64,000 bases of DNA from the NCBI GenBank assembly GCA_902595145.1, contig CACJOU010000001.1, positions 1 to 64,000 on the forward strand, given 5' to 3'. Position numbers and translations under genes: made by a program. The notes beneath the pieces were generated by a model, which saw only the letters and a program-made list of their open reading frames with translations, had not been told where the DNA came from and did not search any database. This document shows positions 8,646 through 17,343 of the stretch, in pieces; within the stretch, counting starts at the first letter, position 1; every line of letters begins with the position of its first letter. The stretch comes from an uncultured SAR116 cluster alpha proteobacterium. GTDB lineage: Bacteria > Pseudomonadota > Alphaproteobacteria > Puniceispirillales > Marisalimonadaceae.

Positions 8646-9836
8646 TCACTCAAAAAAGCTTTTTAAAGTGTTAATTACATGATCAAACTCTAAAGTTGAA
8701 AGTTGGGGAAATATTGGCAGGCTTACACAACCTTTGTAATATGATTCAGAGTTAGGACAATAACCTGCCTTAAATCCAAGTTTTCGATAATAAGGTTGTA
8801 AATATATAGGTATGTAATGAAGATTAGCACTGATATGATTAGAATAAAGATGTTTAAATAAACTTTTTTGATCCTTAGATGTCAGTAGTTCATTAATAAT
8901 AATACAATATAAATGGTAACTTGAACTATCTGTATAAAGTTGAGTATTAACTGGCAATTTTTTTACAGCCAAATTATAGTTTGTAGCAATCTTTCTTCTT
9001 CTTTCCAAAAAGTAATCTAAACGCTTCAATTGACTGATCCCTAATGACGCTTGAATGTCGTTCATACGATAATTATATCCTAATTCTAATTGTTGATAGT
9101 TCCATATTTCATCTTCTGGGCGATCATGAAAAAAGCTTTTGTCAGCCGTAATTCCATGAGAACGAAAGAGATGTAATTTTCTTGAAAGTTCAGGATCGTT
9201 TGTGATTGCCATACCTCCCTCTGCTGTGGTAATCATTTTAATTGGGTGGAAACTAAAAACTGTAATGTCACTATGTGTGCACGAACCCACAAAATATTTT
9301 GATTTATCAATAGGGTCAGTATAAAATGCACCAAGTGCATGAGAAGCATCCTCTATGATTTTAAATTTATACTCTTGTGATAATTCAAAAATTCTTTTCA
9401 TATTTACTGGCAAACCACCAAAATGGACTGGTATAACCACCTTAGGAAGTTTATTGATTTTTTTAGCATTTTCTAATTTTTCTTGTAAAGTCTCAACACA
9501 CATATTTAATGTTAGTGGATCTATATCAACGAAATCAACCATTGCACCGCAATAAATAGCTGCATTACTACTTGCTACAAAAGAATTAGGACTTGTCCAT
9601 ACTAAATCATTTTTTTGAACACCGAGAGCCAAACATGAAACATGCAAAGCGCTAGTCGCACTATTAGTTGCACAAGAAAAATTAGCACCAACTTTGTTTT
9701 GAATAGCTTTTTCAAATTTAGGCACTGCTGGTCCCTGAGTTAAAAAATCAGATTTAAGAACAGAAATAACCTGATCTATGTCATCTTGAATAATATTTTG
9801 TCGACCATAGGGAATATTTTTAACATTTGTTTTCAT
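8646..9836 (-). CDS. pseC: UDP-4-amino-4,6-dideoxy-N-acetyl-beta-L-altrosamine transaminase (PseC)
   Basis: A 396-residue DegT-family aminotransferase close to PseC, the second step of pseudaminic acid synthesis, which aminates UDP-4-keto-6-deoxy-L-AltNAc at C4 using glutamate. The family opening IPYGRQNI, the SDFLTQGPAVPKFE segment (29-42), IEDASHALGA (161-170) and FSFHPIKMITTAEGG (194-208, Schiff-base Lys200) all match, as do GYNYRMNDIQASLGISQL and LHYIPIYLQPYYRKLGF in the C-terminal domain. Length is as expected for PseC (about 385-400). A Shine-Dalgarno AAGGA precedes the ATG. It is the last intact gene of the - strand operon starting at 15869. pseB, pseH and pseI are not in the window and may lie left of base 1. 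Confidence 0.8.
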   Translation of the reverse strand: MKTNVKNIPYGRQNIIQDDIDQVISVLKSDFLTQGPAVPKFEKAIQNKVGANFSCATNSATSALHVSCLALGVQKNDLVWTSPNSFVASSNAAIYCGAMVDFVDIDPLTLNMCVETLQEKLENAKKINKLPKVVIPVHFGGLPVNMKRIFELSQEYKFKIIEDASHALGAFYTDPIDKSKYFVGSCTHSDITVFSFHPIKMITTAEGGMAITNDPELSRKLHLFRSHGITADKSFFHDRPEDEIWNYQQLELGYNYRMNDIQASLGISQLKRLDYFLERRRKIATNYNLAVKKLPVNTQLYTDSSSYHLYCIIINELLTSKDQKSLFKHLYSNHISANLHYIPIYLQPYYRKLGFKAGYCPNSESYYKGCVSLPIFPQLSTLEFDHVINTLKSFFE

Positions 9837-9849
9837 GTTCTATATCCTT

Positions 9850-11592
9850 TTAAAATTTAGACAACTTTTTAATATTTAAATTCCCTTTCTCAAATGAGTA
9901 TATTTTATCACAATTTTCAAGATTTTTTAAATTATGAGAAACAATAATAGCTGTAACTTTTCCTTTAAGTCCATAAATCATTTTCATAATAAAATCCTCT
10001 GAATTTTTATCTAATGAGCTAGTAGCCTCATCAAGTATAAGTAACTTAGGATTTTTATAAAGAGCTCTAGCAACACCTAATCTTTGTCGTTGTCCTCCAG
10101 AAATTCTGGATCCACGTTCCCCAACTTTAGTCAAATATCCTTCTTTTAAATTGTTTTCAATAAACTGATCTAGTTTAGCAAGTTTAGCAGCTCGCTTCAC
10201 TCTAACTGAGTCTAGTTTGCTATCAAGTTCACTTAGAACAATATTTTTTTCAATAGTATCGTCTATTAGATAAATATTTTGCGAAACATATCCAATTGTT
10301 TCTTGCCAACTTTTAATATTTTTTTGAGTTATACAAATATCGTCTATTTTAATAGATCCTTTAGTAGGCCTAAGAAGACCTGAAAATAAATCAAGTAAAG
10401 TGCTCTTTCCCTCACCAGATTGGCCAAATATTCCAATAAATTCACCTTTTTTTACTGTTAGATTTAAATCTGAAATTGTAAATTTTTTAGAATTTGGATA
10501 GGTAAAGCTTAAATTTTCTAATTTTATTGACTTTACAAATGAAATGGCTTCAGACTTCAAAATGTCTAAATTTTCATTATGTTGGTTCAATTCATCTATA
10601 AGAGAATTAACAGCTGGTAAGGTGTGTTGAGCTTGAGTGTAATTAGCATATAGTTGTTGTATAGCAGGCATTAGTCTATAAACAGCAAAGGCAAAACCAG
10701 AAATAACTGGAATTGCTGAATTTAGAGACCCTTTCTGTAATACTAAATATTGGACAGCGATTAACATACAACAAAGCGCAAGACCTTCAACAACAAAACG
10801 TGGTATTTGTGAAATAACTTGTGACAAGGCAATATTTCTGAAATATATTTTTGCATTATTAGAAAAATTTTTAAAATAAATCTGATGAAGCTGATAAAGT
10901 TTTACTTCTCTTATTGCCCCAAAAGCTTCAGATAATAATTTGAAACGTAATCGATTAGCCTCAAAGGTTTTCTTTCCTAAATTTAAAAGATAATTTTTTA
11001 TATATGACAATACAAAACCATATATTAATACCAAAGCTATTCCAGCTGATAAAGTAAGTACGGGGTCTAAAAATATTAGGAATAATATTATCGCAATACT
11101 TGCGATTAACTGGGTAATGAAGACAATAACCGGAATAATTAGTCCATTAACTACATGATTAACTTCCGATAAAATTACCTTCCCAATATCAGATGTATTT
11201 TTATTTAAAGACCATTCATAAGGTTTATGTAGATATTGATAAATTAGCCTATCACAAAGTTGTTGTTCTAAAAAAAGTGCATACCTTATTTGACCTCTCA
11301 GATATAAACCTTTAATTGTTAACGCAATTATTACAGCTATCATTAAAATTAAACTACAATAAAATATTAAAAATTTGCTGTCTGATATGCTAAAGAAAAT
11401 CTTTATATTCTCAATCAAGTAATTACCATCCATTTGGGCAGGATTTGCTATTATTGCCATAAAGGGCATTATCGATGCTATTACAAATATATCTGCAATA
11501 GTTGACAAGATAGATAAAATAATTAACCAAAAAAGTTTTCTTTGTTGCTTATTATCGAGTAAATTTATTAACTTGGAAGTTGCACTTATCAT
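9850..11592 (-). CDS. ABC transporter, fused permease-ATPase (PglK/MsbA-like lipid-linked glycan flippase)
   Basis: A 580-residue half-transporter with an N-terminal six-helix membrane domain (roughly residues 20-315, strongly hydrophobic near 20-50, 75-95, 150-200 and 268-310) and a C-terminal nucleotide-binding domain. Walker A is GQSGEGKS (390-397), the signature is ISGGQ (497-501) and Walker B is LLILDE (517-522), followed by the D-loop SSLD. The layout and length match PglK and MsbA, homodimers that flip lipid-linked oligosaccharides or lipid A across the inner membrane. Position between a UDP-sugar dehydrogenase and pseC favours export of the lipid-linked glycan built here. The 3' end of the upstream dehydrogenase overlaps its start by 4 nt. 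Confidence 0.75.
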   Translation of the reverse strand: MISATSKLINLLDNKQQRKLFWLIILSILSTIADIFVIASIMPFMAIIANPAQMDGNYLIENIKIFFSISDSKFLIFYCSLILMIAVIIALTIKGLYLRGQIRYALFLEQQLCDRLIYQYLHKPYEWSLNKNTSDIGKVILSEVNHVVNGLIIPVIVFITQLIASIAIILFLIFLDPVLTLSAGIALVLIYGFVLSYIKNYLLNLGKKTFEANRLRFKLLSEAFGAIREVKLYQLHQIYFKNFSNNAKIYFRNIALSQVISQIPRFVVEGLALCCMLIAVQYLVLQKGSLNSAIPVISGFAFAVYRLMPAIQQLYANYTQAQHTLPAVNSLIDELNQHNENLDILKSEAISFVKSIKLENLSFTYPNSKKFTISDLNLTVKKGEFIGIFGQSGEGKSTLLDLFSGLLRPTKGSIKIDDICITQKNIKSWQETIGYVSQNIYLIDDTIEKNIVLSELDSKLDSVRVKRAAKLAKLDQFIENNLKEGYLTKVGERGSRISGGQRQRLGVARALYKNPKLLILDEATSSLDKNSEDFIMKMIYGLKGKVTAIIVSHNLKNLENCDKIYSFEKGNLNIKKLSKF

Positions 11593-12887
11593 ATTTCAAT
11601 GTCAACTTCTTTGGATGTATAAGTTCCTTTTAAATCAAAAATCTGACCCTTTGGATTACATATCGATCTTAATCTTTTTATTTTTATATCTTTAAAACAG
11701 GAATGTTTTACTGCAACAATAATAGCATCATACTTATAATCCATGGTTAATATTTTTTTTTCTATAGAAATAAAATTTTTGGTAACATCAAAACCTTTTT
11801 TTATTTTCAATTCTTTTTTATTTACAAAAGGGTCATAAATATCGATTTGACCAACAAATTTATCCAAGATTTTTATAACATCGAAAATTTTTGAATTCCT
11901 GATATCTGGACAATTTTCTTTAAAACTAATGCCCATTATAAGAATTTTTGAAGATTTTAAATCGACAGAAAATTTTAACAAACGCTTAATTAGCTTAAAA
12001 GAGACATATTCTGCCATACTGTCATTTATTCTTCTACTTGCTGATATTAATTGTGTATGAAACCCAACCTTTCTTGCCCGATACTCAAGATAATAAGGAT
12101 CCACACCAATACAGTGTCCACCAACCAACCCTGGTCGAAAATCTAGAAAATTCCATTTTGTTGAAGCAGCATCTAGTATAGATTTTGTATCTAAGTTTAA
12201 TTTGTCGAATAAAAGGCTTAATTCATTTATCAGAGCAATATTAACATCTCTTTGAATGTTTTCGATTACTTTTGCAGCTTCAGCTACTTGAATACTTGGA
12301 GCCTTATAAGTCCCAGCTTTAATGATTAGAGAATATATATCATCGACACGATTTGCCGTATCTACATTAGAACCCGATGTAACCTTTATAATATCTTCAA
12401 TTTTCCTATTTGAGTCGCCAGGATTGATTCTTTCTGGGCTATAACCACAAAAAAAATCTTGATTATATTTAAGGCCTGATACTTCTTCTAAAATTGGAAC
12501 ACATTCCTGTTCAGTACATCCAGGGTAAACTGTTGATTCGTAAATTACTATATTTCCTTTTTGAATTTTTAAACCTACCATTCTAGATGCGCTTTTTAAT
12601 GGACCTAAATCAGGTGTTTTCGAATCATTAATGGGAGTTGGCACACAAATTATATAAATATCACAGCATTTTATTTTAGATAGATCACTTGTAAAAGTAA
12701 GATTTTTTGATTCAATCAAATCTCTTTTAGATACTTCGTGAGTTTCATCAATATATTTCTGCAAGTTATTAACGCGACTAGTTGATTTGTCATAGCCAAT
12801 TACATTTAAAACTTTGCTAAATGCAACAGCTAAAGGCAAACCAACATATCCCAATCCAATAATACAAATTTGAGTTTTATTTTTCAT
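11589..12887 (-). CDS. UDP-N-acetylhexosamine 6-dehydrogenase (WbpO/TviB-like)
   Basis: A 432-residue member of the UDP-glucose/GDP-mannose dehydrogenase family. The NAD-binding motif GLGYVGLP is at residues 11-18. ESTVYPGCTE (117-126), the central KVIENIQRDVNIALINEL segment and GGHCIGVDPYYL (256-267) with the nucleophilic Cys259 are diagnostic. The KWNFLDFRPGLVGGH wording is closer to the TviB/WbpO branch, which oxidises UDP-GlcNAc or UDP-GalNAc to the uronic acid, than to plain UDP-glucose dehydrogenase. It overlaps both neighbours by 4 nt. With the adjacent 4-epimerase it could supply UDP-GalNAcA, as TviB and TviC do for Vi antigen; the precise substrate is inferred. Confidence 0.75.
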   Translation of the reverse strand: MKNKTQICIIGLGYVGLPLAVAFSKVLNVIGYDKSTSRVNNLQKYIDETHEVSKRDLIESKNLTFTSDLSKIKCCDIYIICVPTPINDSKTPDLGPLKSASRMVGLKIQKGNIVIYESTVYPGCTEQECVPILEEVSGLKYNQDFFCGYSPERINPGDSNRKIEDIIKVTSGSNVDTANRVDDIYSLIIKAGTYKAPSIQVAEAAKVIENIQRDVNIALINELSLLFDKLNLDTKSILDAASTKWNFLDFRPGLVGGHCIGVDPYYLEYRARKVGFHTQLISASRRINDSMAEYVSFKLIKRLLKFSVDLKSSKILIMGISFKENCPDIRNSKIFDVIKILDKFVGQIDIYDPFVNKKELKIKKGFDVTKNFISIEKKILTMDYKYDAIIVAVKHSCFKDIKIKRLRSICNPKGQIFDLKGTYTSKEVDIEI

Positions 12888-13897
12888 AAATCCTGCTTAT
12901 AATAATCAACATACCATTTTACAAACTCTCTTACGCCTTTTTCAACATCTGTCTTTGGTCTACTTCCAATAAGTTGATATAAAAGTGTCGTATCTGCATT
13001 AGTATCAGGTATATCACCTGGTTGTAGATCAAGTTTTTCTATCTTCGCCTTCTTATTAAGTGAATTTTCAATTAATTCTACGTATTTCATTAGCTTTATA
13101 GGGGCAGAATTACCTATATTCAAAATACGATATGGAACCTGATCATTCAAAAGTTTTTCTTGTTTTATTTTTCCAGGATATTTTTCAATCAAAGCAATAA
13201 CTGAACTGGCAACGTCAGACACAAATGTGAAGTCCCTTGTATGATTACCATTATTAAATAATTGAATCGGAGTATCTTCAATAATTCCCTTAGTAAATTT
13301 AAATAATGCCATATCCGGTCTTCCCCAAGGACCATATACTGTAAAAAAACGAAGACCAGTTGTTGGTATTGAAAACAGGTGGCTATAGCTATGCGCCATT
13401 AATTCATTTGCTCTTTTAGTAGCGGCATAAAATTGAATAGGATAATCAACTCTTTGCTCTTCTTTAAATGGGCTTTGATGACTTGCTCCATAAACACTAC
13501 TAGTGCTTGCATATAGTAAGTGTTTTATAGAAAACATTTTACTAACTTCTAAAATATTTGTGAAAGCAATAATATTACTACTAACATAAGCTTGAGGATT
13601 CTCTATTGAATATCTAACACCTGCTTGTGCTGCCAGATGTATTATATGATCAATTTTATTCTTTTTTAAACAATTTTTTAAATCATTAAAATCAACTAGA
13701 TCAATTTTATAAAAATAAAATTCATTTGCAGCAACCTTAGAAATATCATATAGGTTTGATAGTCTGGATTTTTTAAGACTTACATCGTAATACTCGTTTA
13801 AATTATCGACGCCTATGACAGAGTAGCCTTTTTTAAGCAAAGACTTTGCAACATGAAATCCAATAAATCCTGCAACTCCAGTAACTAAAATTTTCAT
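12884..13897 (-). CDS. UDP-glucuronate/UDP-hexosaminuronate 4-epimerase (CapI-like SDR)
   Basis: A 337-residue extended short-chain dehydrogenase. The cofactor motif GVAGFIG is at 7-13, VDNLNEYYDVSLK (30-42) binds the NAD ribose and is the hallmark of the CapI / UDP-GlcA 4-epimerase branch, HLAAQAGVRYSIENP (87-101) follows, and the catalytic pair is Tyr157-x3-Lys161 preceded by Ser residues near 132-134. Length matches the family (about 335). The enzyme inverts C4 of UDP-uronic acids through a keto intermediate. Its 3' end overlaps the dehydrogenase by 4 nt, so the two steps are translationally coupled. Whether it prefers UDP-GlcA or UDP-GlcNAcA cannot be read from sequence. Confidence 0.8.
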   Translation of the reverse strand: MKILVTGVAGFIGFHVAKSLLKKGYSVIGVDNLNEYYDVSLKKSRLSNLYDISKVAANEFYFYKIDLVDFNDLKNCLKKNKIDHIIHLAAQAGVRYSIENPQAYVSSNIIAFTNILEVSKMFSIKHLLYASTSSVYGASHQSPFKEEQRVDYPIQFYAATKRANELMAHSYSHLFSIPTTGLRFFTVYGPWGRPDMALFKFTKGIIEDTPIQLFNNGNHTRDFTFVSDVASSVIALIEKYPGKIKQEKLLNDQVPYRILNIGNSAPIKLMKYVELIENSLNKKAKIEKLDLQPGDIPDTNADTTLLYQLIGSRPKTDVEKGVREFVKWYVDYYKQDL

Positions 13898-13926
13898 TTT
13901 TTAATACTTTAATTATTCATATCTAT

Positions 13927-14709
13927 TTATTTAAATTCTCTAGTTTTATTTCCTTTTTTGTCAGTAAAAGACTTGCTTTTCCAAAGAGCGCTATGAGGTT
14001 CTTTTACGACAACTTGTGAGTTAGGCCTAGGAGAAACAGTGTAGTAATAAAGTATAATAGATCTTCTGGGATCATTTACAGGAAAATTAATGGGATTTGG
14101 AAGACCATGGAAACTATTATCATGAGTATCAAAAATAATACATAGATTGTGTAGGGGTTCTACCGACTTAATTAAATTTTCTCCATGTTTATCATAAATT
14201 CCAAATTCACCACCCCAACTTTTTTCCCAATTAGGATTCAAATAATAAAGCAAATTTACTCTTCTATTCATACCACTAGCATCATGATAATTTCCATCTA
14301 TATGAACATCTAAATGACCATTCTTTTCAGATAAGTTTAAACCTCCACCAGTAAAGTAAGGATCAGGCATAAGTTTTGGAATTTTTAAAGTTTCAGACAT
14401 TGCATTTAAAACTGGAGCACTATTAAATATTCTGACAGCATCAATAATAACATTTGGTATATCAAATTCAGAAGCCCAATTAGTTCTTGCCTTAACTTCT
14501 AAACCTTCATCATTTGTTTTTTGCCAACATTCATGATCAGAATCAGGAAATGCATTTAGTAGATCTTCTGCAAAATTTAATGGAAAAAGATTTTTAATTA
14601 TTATATGTTGGAAAGGATGCGAGAAGTGTGATTTATTTTCGATACTATCTCTAATTTTCTTACTAACCAAACTCGCTCTTCTTTTAAGTTGATCCTGTAA
14701 ATTATTCAT
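13927..14709 (-). CDS. 2OG-Fe(II) oxygenase, prolyl-4-hydroxylase-like
   Basis: A 260-residue non-heme iron dioxygenase. The jelly-roll core shows LDVHIDGNYH with His136-x-Asp138, the GGEFGIYD strand (166-173), His201 in FHGLPNP and Arg216 in DPRRSIIL, giving the Fe(II) triad and the 2-oxoglutarate-binding Arg of the prolyl-hydroxylase-like (2OG-FeII_Oxy_3) group. It is unrelated in detail to the PhyH-type dioxygenase at 568-1404, so the island encodes two oxygenases of different families. It overlaps the upstream glycosyltransferase by 4 nt and lies 29 nt before the epimerase. A role in hydroxylating a glycan component, lipid carrier or target protein is inferred from context only. Confidence 0.75.
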   Translation of the reverse strand: MNNLQDQLKRRASLVSKKIRDSIENKSHFSHPFQHIIIKNLFPLNFAEDLLNAFPDSDHECWQKTNDEGLEVKARTNWASEFDIPNVIIDAVRIFNSAPVLNAMSETLKIPKLMPDPYFTGGGLNLSEKNGHLDVHIDGNYHDASGMNRRVNLLYYLNPNWEKSWGGEFGIYDKHGENLIKSVEPLHNLCIIFDTHDNSFHGLPNPINFPVNDPRRSIILYYYTVSPRPNSQVVVKEPHSALWKSKSFTDKKGNKTREFK

Positions 14710-15869
14710 AATACATCTTTCAAAATTTTTTTAACTGCATTATCAGTTGAAAATGTCTCTATACCATATTTGTGAATTAATTTTCTATCAAAGTTAGATA
14801 TCAAAGCATTATTGATTTGTTTAGCACATAAATTTGCATTTATACAATTTCCTATTATGCCGAGTTTATTTTTAGAAATCCTTTTTGCTACCTCAAATGA
14901 TTTTGGGGCAATACAAAAAGTCGGCAACCCCGCCATACAGTAGGAACAAAACTTACCAGGTATATTGCCCTCAGTTAATTTCGGAGAAAGAGACACTATA
15001 CCTAACTTACAATTATTGGCAATTTTTATTGCATGCCCATGAGTTACACTATCCAGAAACACAACTCTTTTACTTTTTTCAAAAATTTTTAAACGCATTT
15101 TTGCATATTCTTTATCATGTGATTTTAAACCCAAAAAGCAAGCTGTAGTCTTATTGCTACTTAACAACGTAGTAAAAATTACATCTAACAAAAAATCTCT
15201 ATTCTGAGCAACTCCAAAATTTCCTAACATCATAAGATCAAATTTATGTTTCTTAAATAAAGAAACTTTTTTAAGCTCATTTTTTTCAATTGGTTCATAC
15301 CAATTTTCTAATAAGCCTAACTTCTCGGGTTCAATTTGATACTCACTCTTAATCAAGTTGATATCAACATGTGATTGGGTATAAATTTTGTCAGCTTTCT
15401 TAAAACTTAATTTTGAAATATAATTTAAACATTTAAATATCACATTTCTTACACTAATTTTTTTCATCTTAATTAGCCATAAGGGAAACAAGTCTCTTAC
15501 TACTAAAAAATATAATCCGTATTTTTTTTTACCTAGTATCAACAATGTTAGCACCCAAAAAATTGAAGGAGAATAACATATAGTTAAATCATATTTATCT
15601 GGCTTTAATAACAATTTAATTCCAAGAAATATTGGAAACAAGATCTCAAAAAAACCTCTTACATACATTTTTTTGGAGCGCTTGAAAGGATTTTGCAAAG
15701 AAAATATATTCAATTTTGATTTATTAATACCTATGTCAATTTCTTTTTGTGTTGCAAGTATAGAACACTGATGACCTAAATTAACTAGTTTTTTTACAAG
15801 ATCTGACATGTGTTTGGCAGCAGAAATTTTTTCTGGTAAAAAGGAATCGGAGATAATTAAAATTTTCAA
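14706..15869 (-). CDS. Glycosyltransferase, GT4-like (WbuB type)
   Basis: A 387-residue GT-B-fold glycosyltransferase. The N-terminal domain opens ILIISDSFLPEKISAAKHMSDLVKKLVNLGH, the usual start of GT4 enzymes, and contains a hydrophobic stretch near 75-120 that may sit on the membrane. The C-terminal domain has DLMMLGNFGVAQN (strand plus glycine-rich loop), ACFLGLKSH, FLDSVTHGHAIKIANNCKLGIVSL and GNIPGKFCSYCMAGLP, where the acceptor/donor loop is usually found. It is the first gene of the - strand operon 15869-8646, and its stop overlaps the dioxygenase start by 4 nt. The transferred sugar is unknown; uronic acid and pseudaminic acid are the donors made next door. Confidence 0.7.
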   Translation of the reverse strand: MKILIISDSFLPEKISAAKHMSDLVKKLVNLGHQCSILATQKEIDIGINKSKLNIFSLQNPFKRSKKMYVRGFFEILFPIFLGIKLLLKPDKYDLTICYSPSIFWVLTLLILGKKKYGLYFLVVRDLFPLWLIKMKKISVRNVIFKCLNYISKLSFKKADKIYTQSHVDINLIKSEYQIEPEKLGLLENWYEPIEKNELKKVSLFKKHKFDLMMLGNFGVAQNRDFLLDVIFTTLLSSNKTTACFLGLKSHDKEYAKMRLKIFEKSKRVVFLDSVTHGHAIKIANNCKLGIVSLSPKLTEGNIPGKFCSYCMAGLPTFCIAPKSFEVAKRISKNKLGIIGNCINANLCAKQINNALISNFDRKLIHKYGIETFSTDNAVKKILKDVL

Positions 15870-16165
15870 AATATTCTCTAAACTGATTTAAATAGTTTTT
15901 TTGCTTTCCTAACTATGCCAAACTAACCATGTATAATAAATTCACAACAGCTATAATTAACCAATAATTAACACTTAATTTGTTAAATATCAATATCATT
16001 AAAAAATCATATTAATCAAAAAATATTTTGAATTTTTGTATGTCATTTAAAATTAAAACTTCATATATCATACCTTTCTAATCTAGGCAAAATTGAATTA
16101 TAATATTGTTAAAATGAGTAAATAGATATAATCTTACTTAATTAACTTTTACTGATAATTTTTCT
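15870..16165. other. Divergent intergenic region, 296 bp
   Basis: This is the longest gap between intact genes. It separates the leftward glycan operon from the rightward peptidoglycan genes, so both promoters should lie here. It is extremely AT-rich with repeated TTAAT/AATTA words. No open frame longer than about a dozen codons, no tRNA and no convincing hairpin were seen. No promoter can be singled out with confidence. Confidence 0.6.
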
Positions 16166-16570
16166 ATGCTGATAGATAAAGATATTAAATTACTTGTAGT
16201 ACATTGTTCTGATACTGATAATAATAAAGATTTAAGTGCAATTGATATTCATGAAATGCACTTGAATTTTGGATGGGATGGTATTGGATACCACAAAATA
16301 ATTCGTCGATCTGGGATAATTGAAAATGGTAGACCTGAATATTGGATAGGAGCCCATGTTAAAGGTAAAAATAGTTCTAGCCTAGGTGTGTGCTTAATAG
16401 GGAAAGATACATTTACAAAAAAACAGTATAATTCTCTTGAAAAAGTTTTAAAAAAGTGGCGAAATTTGTATCCTAATGCAAAAATATTAGGTCATCGTGA
16501 TACAGGAAATACTTCTAAAACTTGTCCAAATTTTGATGTAATAAGTTGGTCTAAAAGTAGATCATTATGA
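16166..16570 (+). CDS. N-acetylmuramoyl-L-alanine amidase, T7-lysozyme-like (Amidase_2)
   Basis: A 134-residue zinc amidase of the Amidase_2/PGRP fold that cleaves the bond between MurNAc and L-Ala. The zinc ligands align as His13 (VVHCSDT), His110 (LGHRDTG) and Cys120 (KTCPNFD), with Tyr42 and Lys118 in the positions of the catalytic Tyr and Lys of phage T7 lysozyme. WDGIGYHKIIRRSG and GRPEYWIGAHVKGKN are standard for this compact form. There is no signal peptide, so it should act on recycled muropeptides in the cytoplasm unless exported by other means. Its 3' end overlaps the NlpC/P60 gene by 4 nt. A phage origin is possible for the fold, but no phage genes are nearby. Confidence 0.85.
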   Translation: MLIDKDIKLLVVHCSDTDNNKDLSAIDIHEMHLNFGWDGIGYHKIIRRSGIIENGRPEYWIGAHVKGKNSSSLGVCLIGKDTFTKKQYNSLEKVLKKWRNLYPNAKILGHRDTGNTSKTCPNFDVISWSKSRSL

Positions 16571-17322
16571 ATATAATTCAATCATCACTTTTGATGAAAT
16601 CAAAACCCTCAAAAAAGTCAAAACTTGAAACAGAATGTTTATATGGAGAAAGTGTAGAAATTTTTGAAGAAACTAGAAATTGGGCCTTTTGCAAATTGAT
16701 AACTGATAATTACTTTGGATGGGTCATGAAAAAAGGGTTGGGTATATTAGAAAAAGCAACTCATAGAGTAATTGTAAATAGAACTTTTATTTTCGAAAAC
16801 AAAAGTTCTAAGTCAAATTGTTATATGTACCTGCCATTGGGAGCAAATCTAACTGTAGAAAAATTTGAAAGAGATTGGGTAAAAACTTCTTTATACTTTA
16901 ATAAAAAAAAATATTGTGGCTATGTGCCGAGTAAACATTTAGTAAGTCTAAGTCATAAAAATAATGATTGGGTATCTGTTGCCCAACATTTAATTGGCAC
17001 TCCTTACAAATGGGGAGGAAGAGACACCCTAGGATTAGATTGTTCTGCATTACTACAATTATCTTATCAAACCTATGGAGAGGTATTACCTAGAAACACA
17101 TCAGAACAAATCAAATTACCAAAAAGAGAAATTAAAAATATTGATAGCTTAGGACGCGGGTGCGTAGTTTTTTGGGAAGGTCATGTGGGAATAATGATTG
17201 ACAGATTAAATTGTATTCATGCAAATGGTTTTCACATGAAGACAGAGATAGAACCATTAAAACAAATAATTAAGAGAATGAATAAAAATTTTAAAATATT
17301 AAAAATGATGGATTTTAATTAG
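16567..17322 (+). CDS. NlpC/P60 peptidase with N-terminal SH3b-like domains
   Basis: A 251-residue protein. Residues about 1-60 and 65-128 look like two bacterial SH3 domains (GWVMKKGLG; KKKYCGYVPSKHL), and 132-250 is the NlpC/P60 domain with Cys159 (LGLDCSALLQL), His206 (WEGHVGIMI) and His218 (NCIHANG) as the catalytic triad, preceded by the family motif GTPYKWGGRDT. The arrangement is that of gamma-D-glutamyl-diamino-acid endopeptidases (YkfC and dipeptidyl-peptidase VI types), which trim murein peptides. No signal peptide is present, favouring a cytoplasmic role in recycling. It is coupled to the amidase by a 4-nt overlap, and the pair would strip and shorten stem peptides. Confidence 0.85.
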   Translation: MNIIQSSLLMKSKPSKKSKLETECLYGESVEIFEETRNWAFCKLITDNYFGWVMKKGLGILEKATHRVIVNRTFIFENKSSKSNCYMYLPLGANLTVEKFERDWVKTSLYFNKKKYCGYVPSKHLVSLSHKNNDWVSVAQHLIGTPYKWGGRDTLGLDCSALLQLSYQTYGEVLPRNTSEQIKLPKREIKNIDSLGRGCVVFWEGHVGIMIDRLNCIHANGFHMKTEIEPLKQIIKRMNKNFKILKMMDFN

Positions 17323-17343
17323 TAATTTATATAAATCATATCA

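Noticed and set aside
16166-17322. Phage lysis module (T7-lysozyme-like amidase and peptidase)
   Set aside because: No holin, spanin, structural or integrase genes nearby; the next genes are anmK and murQ, which fits recycling better.
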